A program made the position numbers and the translations under genes. The notes below the pieces were generated by a model. That model worked only from the letters and a program-made list of their open reading frames with translations. It made no database searches and was not told where the DNA came from. This document shows positions 22,130-34,904 of a stretch of DNA of 64,000 nt, piece by piece. Within the stretch, counting starts at the first letter, position 1, and each line of letters starts with the position of its first letter. Source of the stretch: Spirogloea muscicola (lineage: Eukaryota > Streptophyta > Zygnematophyceae > Spirogloeales > Spirogloeaceae); the NCBI GenBank assembly GCA_009602725.1, contig WELB01000006.1, forward strand, positions 384,198 to 448,197, written 5' to 3'.

Positions 22130-23287
22130 ATGTTGCGCTGTAGGCGCTTTATCCTCGCTTTCGTGAGCAGCATTCTCCTGCTTCCACTCTCACAGCCGAC
22201 TTCACACCAGGCAGCAGGCTCCTGTGGCCTTCTCGGAATCCCTCTGGGCAAGATTGTCTACGTCACCAAGTTATATGGAGCTAACGTAATCACGAGTCCA
22301 GGCAGCCCTAGAGGATCTGGGCAAGCCATTCTTATCTTTGACTTCAGAGTGAGCAGCAAGGCCTTGTAGAAGCTGTACTAATATGGAAGCAGATTGTCAG
22401 GACGAAGTTTTCATGTACTGGATTGCGTCTCATTCTGAGCTGTGAGTCGATGCTTAGGACCTCTTGTTCCTTTTTGAGTTGCTAGCGAAATGCGTGGCTG
22501 CCATTATTCAGGAATGGCAGCCACAAGCTGTACAGGCACAAGATGCCAGACGCTCTTCGAACAAGTTGCTGAATGTGAAAGTTCTTGCATTGCAGCTCCT
22601 ACTGGTCACGTACAAAATCTGGGATCTCAAAGGCATATCCGAGCCAATCTCAGCTGGTCTGTTTGTTGGTTCATACTATGGCGATGGACCGCTAATTGTG
22701 GATCTAATGACTATCGACACGTATCTCGACGCCCGTGTCGAGGTGAGCCGATGTCTTCTCGTTGAACACGAGTCTTTGTATGAGCTCTGATTTTGTCATA
22801 TGCTGGAGATTGTCATATCGCCCACCAACCAGCCGATGTATAGCTTTCCACAGTACCAGTGTCATTCCCGTCAGAGGAATCGGCTCACAAAGGCCCAGCG
22901 CAGTCGAGTTGTGACGACTTGAAGCTTGATAGACTATAAGCATTCTAATCAATGACACTTTCTGAGCATCGCAGTAGAGCCCGCACTTGATTCTGCTTGA
23001 GGACTTACAGTGTCTGAGACGACCACCTTTCTCACCAACTTAATGTGGCCGTAGTCCTGCCAAATGTTGTCATGCTCATGCAGGATCTGGAAATTGAACT
23101 AAGTGGACGTATGTTTGCTCTTCAAGGAGTCGTACACGTGGATTACAGCACAATGAAGTACCTGGCCGATAACCCTGAGCTTTACAATGTCGTCGTTAGA
23201 AGCAGAGAGTATCCACTAGGTGCTGTAAGGGGACAGTTGGGACAGCTTGACTCCACAATCGTGTCATTCTCTGGTCAAGTGCTGTAA
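22130..23287 (+). CDS. Secreted CHRD-domain protein
   Basis: Three exons, 22130-22348, 22596-22742 and 23084-23287, all in phase 0, give 189 residues. The start at 22130 gives a classical signal peptide, MLRCRRFILAFVSSILLLPL; an in-frame ATG at 22091 would add 13 residues. The rest is one CHRD domain (chordin-type beta fold): VTKLYGANVITSPGSPRGSG in exon 1 matches the SGANEVPPV...G.G opening. KIWDLKGISEP with GDGPLIVDL in exon 2 is the middle. ALQGVVHVDY, and then ELYNVVVRSREYPLGAVRGQL in part, in exon 3 is the characteristic closing strand. Such proteins are extracellular or periplasmic; no specific function is assigned. Confidence 0.8.
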
Positions 23288-24376
23288 TATGATGGCCACC
23301 ACCTTGTAATGGCCGCTTGCTTGGAGGTGGTTGACGTTTTCCGGCACCTTTCAATCTTGTCACCTTTCTGGGCTAGACTTCCACAGCCATCGCTTTTCAC
23401 TAGAAGATCGTCTGCTCTCATGGCGAGCAATATGCATGAGATCATCAAGTAGGCAGCTTCATCTTTCTGCAAGCAACTGGACTGGCATGACACTGTACTC
23501 TGACCGACTACAGCAGCTACTTGCACATATGCCTGGATCGACTACAGCAGCTACTTGCACATATGCCTGGATAAGTGCATGCATGCTTCTCGCTCTGCCA
23601 AACTGGTGCAAATAGAAGCTGAAAGGTGCGATACCCTCGTCAGAGTTGAAGCCTCTACTCCGCTTGGCCTGCATTGAGAGGAGGAGCTGAAAATTGACGA
23701 GCTTCAAAGTCGCCCAAAGTGATTGCTGGCGTCCGTGCAGATGCTAAATGCATTTTGCAACATTGCTCTTCATTCTACATCTCTGGGCTGGCCAGTCGTA
23801 GCAATCGCCCTCTACTGGAAGAGTCTTTCTCTCTTAAAAGACAAGCTTGTCAGTCCGCTGTGCATATTTGTATATTAGAATGAAGCAGCAAGCAGGCGAG
23901 ATGCGAATGACGCCCAAAAGTCGTCACCTTATCGGGAATCGTTCTGCCTTGGGCATTGCTTGTGCTTGTAAGACACGCCCAACTTGCCACCTCCAGTTGC
24001 TGAACGCAGAAACCAAGCAATACATAGTTGCTCTTCCATAGACCATAAGTAGCAACACTAGTAACCAATGAACCTATTCTTCCATGCGATGAATTTATAC
24101 TGTTCAGCATCTTTAATTTTACGAGCTTTCCATCAATTTATATCCTCTTAAACTTCGACGCCTACAATCTTGTCCGCCTGAGACGATGATCAACATGTAA
24201 ATGCACTACTCAAATAGTATGCTTTGTGGCATGTGTGGGCATCACAGCATAGCTGCCCAGACATTAGGACACAATTGAAATTGTCCATTAGCCCTACTTA
24301 AACATTCGATAACACACCTCTGTGAATTCTGATTGCCAATGCTTGGGCACTTGCAGTAAGAAAGGCAGCACATCGA
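23288..24376. other. Intergenic region between CHRD and SNM1-ligase genes
   Basis: Convergent 3' regions. It contains a perfect 34-base tandem duplication at 23505-23572 and a fragment resembling the hairpin repeat at about 23760-23830 (CTGGGCTGGCCAG). No supportable gene. Confidence 0.5.
23505..23572. repeat. Tandem duplication, 34-base unit, two copies
   Basis: Two identical back-to-back copies of a 34-base unit that starts CGACTACAGCAGCTACTTGC. Perfect identity points to a very recent duplication, or to an assembly artefact. Confidence 0.95.
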
Positions 24377-27300
24377 CTAAAGTCCTAGTTGTTGCGTATC
24401 ATCCTCGAGCGCAGTGCTCTCCGCTTCGCTCAAGGAGCCATCGCCGTCTTGCTTGACATCTATGTCATTGTTCAGCTCAAAGTGCCCACTATTCTCCTCA
24501 TTCAGAGGACTGTTGTTCCCCTCCTTAACAGCCTCTATCTGCTTTGCTTTTATCTCATCCTCGTCGCCATCCTGCATGTCAAGCTTTCGAGTCTGTTTGA
24601 GGAAGAACTCTGCCACGTCAGTCGCTGTATTGGCGTCCTCCGGCTTCTTGTCAACCCTCACTTGGAGGAATCGGGGGAACCTCATGGAGATGCCTCTTGA
24701 TGGGTGCACAAGTCCAACAGCAGCCTTGTGCACCGGCGAGACGGTCAGATCTGTCAAGCCCACAACCCACATCTGGTGACACATTAGAACAAGATATTTC
24801 CATATTGAAGTTAATGTAAGCAAGCTAATACTCACATGCTCAGCTCCTAGATGGGTTCCATTGCAATTGCAAATTGCTCATTTACTTATTTGATGGGAAG
24901 CTCAGTTACTTATAGTAGTATGCACCTGCTCCTCGCATTTCCCATACATCGTGGGCGGAGAACCAAACATCAGGCTGCTCATCAGTGATGTAGTATGATG
25001 GTCTCCTATCTAGAACCCGCTGTTCCCGGTACAGCTTACTTGTCTGTCCATGTGCAAACAGATACACACAGTCAACTTGATAACCTATTTTTTGCTATAT
25101 ATATGGCTTGAAGCTCCTAAAATGTCGTGCACAGTAAAGCCATGTAACTTGACTTCAAGACTGACATCAACTCCAGTTGATGTCAGTTGTTGGCTAAGCA
25201 GAGCAATCTCTGCTTATAAGTGATAAAATCTTTGTGTACCATCTTGTGTTCGGTCAGGTGTCACAGTACCTCTGCATAGAAAGCATCTGTGAAGCCGGAG
25301 ATGCAACGGCAGACGCTTTGGTACTCCTCTCTGTCTGGGTCGTAGCATGCCAAGAGGAAGGGACTGAACCTGCCAATCTCACAAGCAGATGGGTTTGTCA
25401 GATTTATGCTGACATACATTGAAGTCAAGCTCGCCAGTGGGAGTACTGCTTACCACTTCACTTTACGTCCTTGGCCGTACCATGCCCCAATGGGGACTAA
25501 GTCCAAGGTATCATGCATGCCTTCGACATAGTCCTTCTTCACCTGCATTCAAGGGACTAGCAGCAGGTCATTTTTGCAGTTGCATCTTCTTGTCTGGCAA
25601 AGTCTTACATAGATTGCAGATGAGAGTTTGTTCTTGTGGGTTTCAGAAGCACCTTGAGCCATGCATCGCTCCTTTTGGCTGCATAATCCGAGCCTTCATC
25701 GAGTGCCTTCACCATGACTCCCTCAGAGCCCGCTTGGAGTGCTTCACTGAGAAAGCTCTCTACAGCCTGCGTCCTGTCTCCCTCGTCGTCCACTTCCTGA
25801 GGTTCTAACTGCAGCAAGAACAGCGAGAACAACCTCAGCTATGACCAGCATAGCAAAATGCTCTGAACCTCAGAAGCACCTCAAATAAACAGAAAAAGGC
25901 TTAAAAACCCCTGAGTCTACAGTTCGTCAAGCTCGCTGAACAGGCTCTGGTTGGCCATTGCCAGTTGCACAACATGGACCACTCATGTCTGTCCAGCATT
26001 GCTCAATGTTCCGACAATAGTAACCGGACTTTCTGGGTCGGAGCTTGCACACAGTGCCAACATATGCTCTCGTAAAGGTTACCCACCATAATCTGGTCCG
26101 CATAGTTGAAGTAGCCTGCCTTTACGTTTGGGAAGACCTCGTACATCTCTGCAAGCACACAAGATCGTTGCAAGAATGACGGATTCTGACCACTGAACGC
26201 TGTAGAGGAAGTCAATAAAGTCCAATAAGGTCAATCAATCTAATGTAGCCTGTGAGCACATGACTGGCAGGAACACTGGCAGCGGCTCCTACTTTTCCGT
26301 CGCTCCCGAAAGGACGCCTTCACCAAGCTGCACGCAAGGAGAGCGCCAAGTCATGTCAGGAGGAATTTTGCAAAACGGAGACTGCTGTGATTAGAGGCAG
26401 AGACTCCATCAATAATTGATGGCAAAAAGGCAGCCAATAATTTCAGATGCATGACATAAACATTGTATCATCTTGATTGTCCTACGTTTGCATCTTTGGG
26501 TTCACACTTGACATGCTACTGGAGCAGCCATAGATGCTTGTGAATCACTTGCACTGGGCATTGCAACGTACGGATTCCCGTCCACATACAAGATGTCAAA
26601 GACGAAGATGCACACATCAACCTGCACACAGGAAAGGCAGGCACAACACATTTCTGAAAGGACGCAGGGGACACAGCTGGAGACAGTCATCAGCTGTAAA
26701 TCTTAAGACAATGGTTGTACAGCAAGCACATGACACCTGACAGAGACGGCTTACGTCCATTGTCCATAATGTCTGCTTGGCTTTGCAGCGTCAAAGCAGA
26801 CTGGGGTGCTCGCACACCTTGATCGACACCAAGCTGACACTTGCTCCATCGCGGCCGCCCCTCTCCCGCGTGCTCAGGTGCTGGAAAGCCCTCAAGCGGT
26901 TTCCGTCTGCTCTATCGACGGCCACCACCTGCCAGGCAGGGAGTGCTTGAGTCCATTGAATGAGCAGGCCCATGTTGCTCCAATGCGTATCTAGCAAATG
27001 GTCCCATTTGTGTGATCCTGGTGGCCCTTAATATCCAATAAGGTCGTCGTGCCTGGACTTCTCCAAGAACTCTTGGACATGCCAGAATAATCATCTCCAG
27101 GACTGCATTAGATTACACCCTACAGAGAAATCTGTAAGCAGATAACATAGTCAGCCACCGTGAGTATGTTGAGTGTCATACATCAGTCAATCTGCAAGTG
27201 GGCTTCTGTGTACCTCACTGTCAATTATGAAAGATTGTATGCCGGCCTTGGCAGCATCTCTGACGATGTCGGATACGTCGGGAAATCGTGCAGTCATGTC

Positions 27301-30300
27301 GTCAGAGTTCCTGGAGAAGATCCTGATATCACCTCCTGGCAGCAAGTGGATCTGAGCGCGTTGCCCATCATATCTGCACACACTTCCCCCTTATAAGCCT
27401 TCATACTTCCTTTGAGTCTTAGTGCAATTGCCGGCTTAAGCTCACCTTTACAGTCGAGGACCTTGTCCTTCTGACAGTGCCAAGAGGAGAGGCTGCCACA
27501 GAGAGGCATTGACTGGACTTATGTGAATCTCTGAGCCAGTTGTACCAATACAACTGGAGGCCTTGGACTCTGAGCACAAAGTTCCAATTGGGCTTGAGGG
27601 CTTGTATACGGACTTGTATTCACAGGTGAATGCTTGGCCTTGGAACCTCTTCAGCACCTCTGGCGTGCCATTGGTTATCCTGCAGACACACATGATGGCC
27701 AGATTTTCACCATGATTGGAGCATGCAAGTTCTTGTTCACTAATTTCTCCTCAGTTGCTGGGTGACAGCTGGTTTTGAACAAAAGCTTGCACAACCTTCT
27801 CAATCATTATGTCTGACCTTCCAGAATATCAGTACAGAGTGTAACTCAAGCAAGTCAAGCCATTCATGTGCAATGCACCAAACAAGCCGTGATACTTTCA
27901 TCCGCGAATCTTGCATGCAGATACCAGCAAATCATATTCAGCTTCTAGTAGCACCATGCGTGCCTGTTCATCATGGTAAGTAAGTGACAGAAGTACAAGC
28001 AAAAGGGCCAGAGCCCGTAAATAAGCAACACAAAACCCACTTGGCCAGCATAGGCTTGATGGGCGTGCCAGGTGACACAAAACCGGCCGCGGCCATGGCC
28101 TCCACCCCTCCCTCCATCATGGCAGGCACCAGCAGATCCTGTGCAGCTTTGCTCAATGAGCACCCCGCAAGGACGAGCCTGCATGTTCTTGACTTGTCTT
28201 GCATGCATGCAATGTGGTGATGCGAAGCAAGTTCACTGCTGAATATATATATACCAATCCCTTCTGGTCAAAGATTTTGCAATTATAGAGCAGCTAACAT
28301 CCTGCTTGGACTACGTGACCTGCTGACATCCTGCTTGGACTGCATGCTGTGACCACCTACCAGGTTCGGCAAGTAATTGTAGGCCTCCACGGCAGCAGCA
28401 GCTGCAGTCTGTCTCATGACAGCCAGGAGGGATGAGCTTCAACTCAGCCAATCCATTCAGCATGCGCAAATGGACACACAGTATGTTTCTCATTGTCATG
28501 TACCATCAGGTATGTGGAAGGAGCGAGCTAATATAAGGTTGTCCTTGAGTTCCAGGATCATCGTGAGGTGCAAGGACCTGCAGCTGTGATTTCAAGATGT
28601 CGACAGCTGCAACTGGAGCACGGTGGATGAGGACTGCCTGCGCCAGAGCTGGAAGCACAGTTCTGATGTTTGCGCCAATTCGCATGTTTTGGACCTGGAG
28701 AAGAGTTGGATAAATGAGCAAGTAACAACTAGCACATGTATATGAGAAATGGCAGCCATAAGAAGACATATCTCCTCAAAGATTGCACAGAAGTCATGAG
28801 CTTCTTTCATGACTTCTGTGCAATCTCTTGACTTGTCTGTGCTTTTACGCATGTGGGGCGCTTCCATGATTAGATTGGTGCACATACAAGCGTGCGAACG
28901 AGGAACTGTGTTTCCTTCTCCCGACATGCTCTCAAGAGGCCCATGATGAGAGCCTTCTTTCTTGCGCCACTGCCGCTTCCACCCTCCTTGCTGATCTCAC
29001 AAGATCATGAAATACATGATACACATGAATAAAGAAGGATCTTCCTCTTGCCCGTCACTAATGTGACGGACAAATCACATTAGTGATATTATGTCGAAGA
29101 TCATAGAAGTATCTTATCCTAATTATATCTATTTGTAGAGACGATGCTTGGGCTTGGCCGACACTTCTAAAAGGCACGTGTCACCATCTGAACACCACTG
29201 CCACCGCCTGGGCAGGTGCCCGACAATGTAAATGTTCTCACACTTGGCAATGCACCTTCTCTGCATTGTCCACCAGTTGCAAATAAGGCACATGCATGCA
29301 GCACAATGATGGAAGGGCCTTGTCAATCACCTGATCTTCATGAGGGTGGAAAACACCTGCTGAATCGTGAGCGGGGGGACGCAAACAGCATGCCCTGCGT
29401 CTGGCGGCAAGCCTGTGCCGCATCCCCTGCATAGCAGACAGTGACACAATTAACAAAAGACACGTGCCGCATCCCCTGCATAGCAGACAATGACCACAAG
29501 TAACAAAAGACACCGTGAAGTCCTCAGGAACTGAGTAACTACAAGTAGTACCAAGTCAAACATGATTGAGAATGACATGATGCAACTTGGGTTGACCAGC
29601 AGTTCAAGCAAAGGCACCGGGAAGCTCGTATCACAGAGTGGTGTCAGATGCGTAGGACAGCTGACCCAGATCGCCGGTTGATGTGTACAGTTCCCGGATT
29701 CGGCTCCGAGGAATGCCAGTTGCTCCAACCACAGCCTCGGCGACTGTACTTCCGCCAACATTCAAGTCCTGTGACAGCAATGTGGTAACACGTGGACTGG
29801 CTTGGCTGAGCTTGGCGTGAGAAATGAAAGGCCTTCTCAAACGGGGCCAAGAAAGGACAGCTTCGTGGACATGGCTACGCTTAACTTTGACAATCAAAGG
29901 GGCTAGATGCTCACCACATTCTGAAAGTCAGGGGCGAGCTTGTTGAGTGCGAGGTAGAGGGCAGGTAACACGTCACCCTGTGCAAGTGCGAGCAAGCTGC
30001 ACCACAGGCAGGCGGGCAGGATGTGCACCTTACAGCTTGAGCAGGCAGTTAGAAGATACCTTAGCTTCACATAGATCTTCACAGACCATATACGGGTCAC
30101 GTTCAGTGATGATATTACATTGCGCTCATCTTGCATGCACTTGACAGAGCAGCAGAGGACCTCATAAAGACCAGACCTGCGAAACATGTTGCAGAGCATG
30201 TCGGTGCTCTTGAGCCGCCCGCTCTCCTTCTCGAGCACCTCGAATGTCCTTGCCAGGTGCAGATACGGCGCGGGCTCCCCGGCAGACCAACAAGCTGCCA

Positions 30301-33300
30301 AGTAAGGACTGCATGAGCTGCAAACTGCAGGCCACTAATCTTGTAGGGGACCATAATCGTGATTTTGCCCTCTCAATGCTAAGCCCTGATGCTAATCTAT
30401 GGCAGCAAATTTACTCTCAGCTGTTATTTCTGCTAAGACGGATGCTTCTTTGCTGTGACGGATCTTTCCTTAAATATACATTAAGGATTATATACGCTGT
30501 GCTTAGGTACATGGATGTCAGACCGTGCTCCACAGGCTTGTACTTGCTAGTGGCAAGAGAGATGGCCCAGCGGTTCTCCTCGCTGGCCTGAGGTTTCGTC
30601 AGCGCCAGCACCGCAGCGCGGTTGTCGTCCAGCCCTGGAGTAAAATTTTCACTGAGAGTAGCAGCCACGCCATCTTTCTGAGAGCCCACAACATCACTGA
30701 GAGCCCCATTCCCATCTGTGGTTCCTCGGTGCTCTCCTCCAGCTTCGCCAGATGGGTTTTGGAGGGCGACAGTAGCCGTGTCGGGCGCACTACTCAACTG
30801 CTCCTCACTCGCATCCCCAGAACCGTAGAATAGGTTTACTGCTATGTTGACGTTCCCCTCGGTCAGGTTCAGCAGGTCCCGCGCCTTGACGGTCGTCACG
30901 GAGGCCCCCAGGACCAGCAGGAGCTGCTCCAGGGCCTTGTCTGAGCCCTCGGCTGCGCCGACCTCCGCCGACGGCTTGTCAAAGAACCTCAGAATGGACG
31001 GCTGCTGGTCTCCTCGTGCGCCGTTGCTGGGCACCCTGCGCCTTCCCCTGCCTCTCTCGGCCTTCTCTTTGGGGCTCGCCACGGTCGCCCGCTTCGCTGC
31101 TGCAGGAGCCGGCGGTGGCGTCCGAGGCCCATCACTCGTTGGTCCCAAGCTCGGCGGCGTCCCAATTGACTGGAGGTCCTCCTCACGAGCCGTCCCACTT
31201 GGCCTCTCGACAACACTTTCATTTCCTTCTTCTCGGCAGCTCTGAACGTCACCTTGCAAGTCAATGGTGCAGACTGTCGAGTCGAAGAAGAGGCTCACAG
31301 CCTTGGCGACGTCGCCGCCAGCCTGCGTGATGAGCCCCTGGAGCATGTCGCGCGACACACTGTGAGGAAGTATGGCCTTGAGCTCGTCCAGTGGACCAGG
31401 CACAGTCTCGGCTACGCTCGTTCCAACACAAATTGTTGGCAAGTCTGTAGCTCTTGTGGGGCCCTCCTCCCATGTAATCTCCGCGTCAAGCTCTAACGGC
31501 ACCTCCATATCCTCCAGCTTTGGTACAGCCATGCCAGCTGCCTCGACCTGCCGCCGTCGTTTCCGCGCACCTCGGCCAAAGGCCACCACTGGCGGCGATG
31601 CAGCCTCGGTGTGCTCACGGTCGGTGGCAAAAAACGGCGGCCTCCGTGAGCTCCGGCAGAGGCCGCTGCCAGCGGCAGCCTGCTGCTGCCCGCTAGCGGA
31701 CCCCGGCCCCGGCCCTGCCTGGCTTGACGACCCCTTCCGATCCTCCATGTCTTGGTCTTCGCCATGCTCGTTCTCAGTCACACTGATGCCAGCTTCCTTG
31801 TCCAACGAAGTTCGTGGTTCCTCCTCGCGTGTGATGAGCTTCTTCTTGTCGTTCTTCATGTCGTTCTCACTGGGGGCCCCACTCACCACACTTAGGGGCA
31901 ACGAGGCATCAGGCTCGTCGGGACGACATCGAGACAGGGTTGTCAGGAAGCGCCTCTTGCTGGCCGTCTCATCCACTAAGTTGCGGAAGTGCTTGCGCAT
32001 TGATGCCACCGCCTTGCTGCCCATATCACTGCCTGCATCTCCAACAGGCGATCCTTAACAACCGCAATCTCATAGGAATTGCCTAAGTCATCAGCAGATC
32101 ATTCTTTTTGTCACAACTTCAGAATGTCTTTGATGATGTTCTGACAGTGATGTGACGTTGGCCCTGCTTAGACTTCATGAAGCAGAGAGGTGCACAAGAT
32201 GTTTTCATGCTAAATGCCAAGCCCATCTCCCCTTCAATGTTCCAAGACTATGGCTTGATGGAATACAACCCAATCCCCAAGCTTGATGTGCTCGTCCCAT
32301 AAGAAACCTTCATAAGTATGACTGCAAAGAAGATGTCAATCTCACCCACAATACCAACTGTTGGTATAATCTGGTGAGGCCGCAGATACCGCACATACTC
32401 CCGCAGCTCATCGTAGTTGGAATGTTCGCTGTACGGCACCAGATGGATTTCAAATGGGCCCTGCAAGGCAAGTCCTTGAGAGCACAGTCAAAGCTGTCAC
32501 ACAACACTTTTCTGAATTTCTCTCAGTTTCACAGCCACTGCATGTTGCAATGCACAGCAGCGCAGACACAAAGCATTAGACACTCCAAAAATCTAGTGTG
32601 CTGCACAGTGGAGCAAGTCAACTATTTGTCAAGTGCAACCTCAGTTTGACCAGGTTGGGCACTCCCACCTTGCGTCGCACGGAGAAAGTCTTCTTCTTGA
32701 CCTCATATGTCCACCCTGTGGGCACGAAGCCAACGACTCGCTTGAAACCAGCGCCGCGCTGCATTGCCCGTGCCATGTTCTTGAAGTTGGGCCGGAAGAA
32801 GGGCCAGGTTTCCCCCAGGAAGCTCCATCCCACGACATGCACCCTGGCAGTAGTGGTCAAAGTCCACCATGGTGTCAAAGCAGAATCACTGGGAGGAAGT
32901 CATGATAGAGCACGATCTAACTATGACAAGACCGGCACCTTGTGGCTGTCGGGTCGGTCGTGAAAATGCTCATGTCCTCGAGGCCGAGGCAGCCGAGGAT
33001 TGCAAGCTTGCGCTCCGTAACGTGGAGCTGGCAGCCGCAGCGCCGCGCCACGGCAGTGAGGATCTTCTCCTTGCCGATGACATATGTGGATAACAGATAC
33101 AGAGTGCCACCAGCCACCTTCCTGGAGGCCTGCGGCGAGGATGGCAGCGGCAGGGCACTGAGCTCGTCTTCGTCCACCTCGCAGGTCTCCGGCACAGGCA
33201 GGTCTGGCCTGGCGGCAGAAGCTGGCGTCGTCTCCAACTCCTCTCCACCCAACTCATCCTCTCCGCCCCTCTCTTCCTCCTCTCCTTCCTCTTCCCCTCC

Positions 33301-34750
33301 TCCCTCCTCCTCCAGCCTGCTCTCCTGCACGCCTGCCTCGCCGCCCTCCCCTTCAGTTGGTACGTTGCTGTCTGCGTCCGCTGAGCCACTGTCGTCCTGC
33401 TTGTCGGCCTCCTCGCTGTGCATGAGTTGGTGGACGGTGTCGGCGACGTAGGCCACTGACTCCGCCTGGTCCGGAAACACATATCGAGGGTTGCAGTACG
33501 TGGTGTCAAGGAACACGGCATCGGCACCGACGAAGGCTGCCAGGTGTGGATCGGCCCGCATCGCCGAATCGTAGCGCATGTCGCCCACGTGCACATACCT
33601 GCAGCCGGACGTCGCACACATTTCCACCAGGTCACAGTCTACACATACATACATACCATCTGCCTCCAAGCATCCCTGATCTAATGCAATCACTGTTACC
33701 ACATTTCCTTCAACTATTATTGAGATCAACATTTTAGATCAATCTGCATTGGCACAAAATTTGTTAGTGGCGAGCGGCACGAGCAGCGGCCATCTGAGCT
33801 GCAGCTCAGCCCCAGCACAGCTGACTCTGTCAGCCGCCAGAACCCTCGTTACCGAGGTTTGGGTCTGCAGACGGTGCCTGCGTGTGGGCTCCCCGGCGAT
33901 GCGGAAGAGGAACTGCACGGCGCCGGGGCAGTGGTTGGCGTCCACCATCGTCACCTCCACGCCATCCACCTGCAAAAGCTCTTGCCGAATTCGTGAGCAC
34001 CACCTACCCAGGCCTTTCCAAGCCGTATCCTTGGCCTTCTCAAGCATTTCCAGAAGGCCCCAGAGGTCTCTGACGGCCCTCGACACGAGGCAAACATTTG
34101 CAAGCCTGTCAACAGCCTTTCCACACCTTCCCAAGCCCTCCTCAGCCTTCTCAAGCCATTCCGAGAGCTTCTGAAAGGCCTCCAGTGGCCAATTTGAGCT
34201 GGAGCAAGCTTCTGCAAGCCTCCGTAGTTCCTATTCGTCCTGGCATGACCATCTGCTCGCAGCTCCGTAGTCCTTCCCCGGAGTGCCAGCAGCCTGCTGC
34301 AGCAGAGCCCGTCGGCCCGCCGTGCCGTCTGCTCGCCCTGAACCCCGACCCTAATCCTAAGTCCTGAGCCCCCAAAACATGTCGCCTAACCGTGAATGAA
34401 AAATCCATAACCTGAACCCCTCAAGCCTAAAAAGAAGAATGAACAAGGTCCAGAGGAAGAGACGCTTGCAGTAGAGGGCGATGACTGTGAGAGGCCAGCC
34501 CAGAAAGAGGGATGAGTAATTGACGGTCTCTGACGAAGTCGTGCCAAGTGGAGGGGACCTGGAAGGGCGTGGCGAGCGGCGCGGCGCGGAGGAGAGGGCG
34601 CGGGACGCCGAGTGCCAGCGCCGCCAGCCGCGCCGTCGTGGGCGAGCAGAAGACGAGGCCGCCGCGCCAGCCCGCCGCCAGCCCCGCGTAGTGGTCCGCG
34701 TGAAAGTGCGACAGGAAGTAGGCGCGGCTCCAGGCGCCGCCGCCGCCGTC
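24377..34750 (-). CDS. LIG6: SNM1 nuclease-DNA ligase fusion (LIG6-like)
   Basis: A long intron-rich minus-strand gene joining a metallo-beta-lactamase/beta-CASP nuclease (SNM1/DCLRE1 type) to an ATP-dependent DNA ligase, the arrangement of plant ligase VI. Nuclease part: HFHADHYAGL (about 34690-34711), VDANHCPGAVQFLF (33969 down to about 33890), VHVGDMRY with LDTTYCNPRY (about 33590-33480), STYVIGKEK (about 33090), VPYSEHSNYDELREYV (about 32430). Linker (about 32024-30490): acidic and low in complexity, with a PIP box QPSILRFF near 30990. Ligase part: KYKPVEH, PAPYLHLARTFEVLEKESGR, GTPIKPMLAK (about 28045), the KYDGQRAQIH active site across 27614/27373, FVFDILYVDG (about 26600), SEGVMVKAL (about 25700), and a last exon from about 24780 to the stop at 24377. 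The first exon border and start codon are unresolved; the start may lie in the N gap at 34905. Confidence 0.88.
28781..28825. repeat. Perfect inverted repeat, 19-base arms
   Basis: Arms 28781-28799 and 28807-28825 are exact reverse complements around a 7-base loop. They lie inside the ligase half of the SNM1-ligase gene and overlap a frame that may be exonic (VMKEAHDFCAIFEE). Confidence 0.95.
29055..29086. repeat. Perfect inverted repeat, 12-base arms
   Basis: TCACTAATGTGA at 29055-29066 and its exact reverse complement at 29075-29086, with an 8-base loop. It lies in an intron of the SNM1-ligase gene. Confidence 0.95.
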
Positions 34751-34759
34751 GCCGCCGCC

Positions 34760-34902
34760 ACCACCGCCGCCGCTACAGCAGCATCAGCAGCAGCAATACG
34801 GGCAGCCCGAACAGGCAGGCGCATATGGTCAAGCCTCAACACAGAGCCTATCATCGCCACCTGTGCCATATGCTCAAGCTCCCCAGCAGCCTCTCCCGCA
34901 GG
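34760..34902 (+). CDS. Possible Gln/Pro-rich exon running into the gap
   Basis: On the + strand this reads a Gln/Pro/Tyr-rich low-complexity peptide with QQQQYGQPEQ and YAQAPQQPLPQ. A GTA donor-like sequence follows immediately before the N gap. It could be a 5' exon of the chorismate-lyase-like gene or belong to a different gene. It overlaps the 5' end of the oppositely oriented SNM1-ligase gene, so it could also be chance. No family is recognised. Confidence 0.3.
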
Positions 34903-34904
34903 TA

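Noticed and set aside
30417-32024. A separate 535-residue gene
   Set aside because: Its upstream part carries the PIP box and its downstream part leads into KYKPVEH and the ligase domain, so it is the linker of the SNM1-ligase gene rather than an independent gene.
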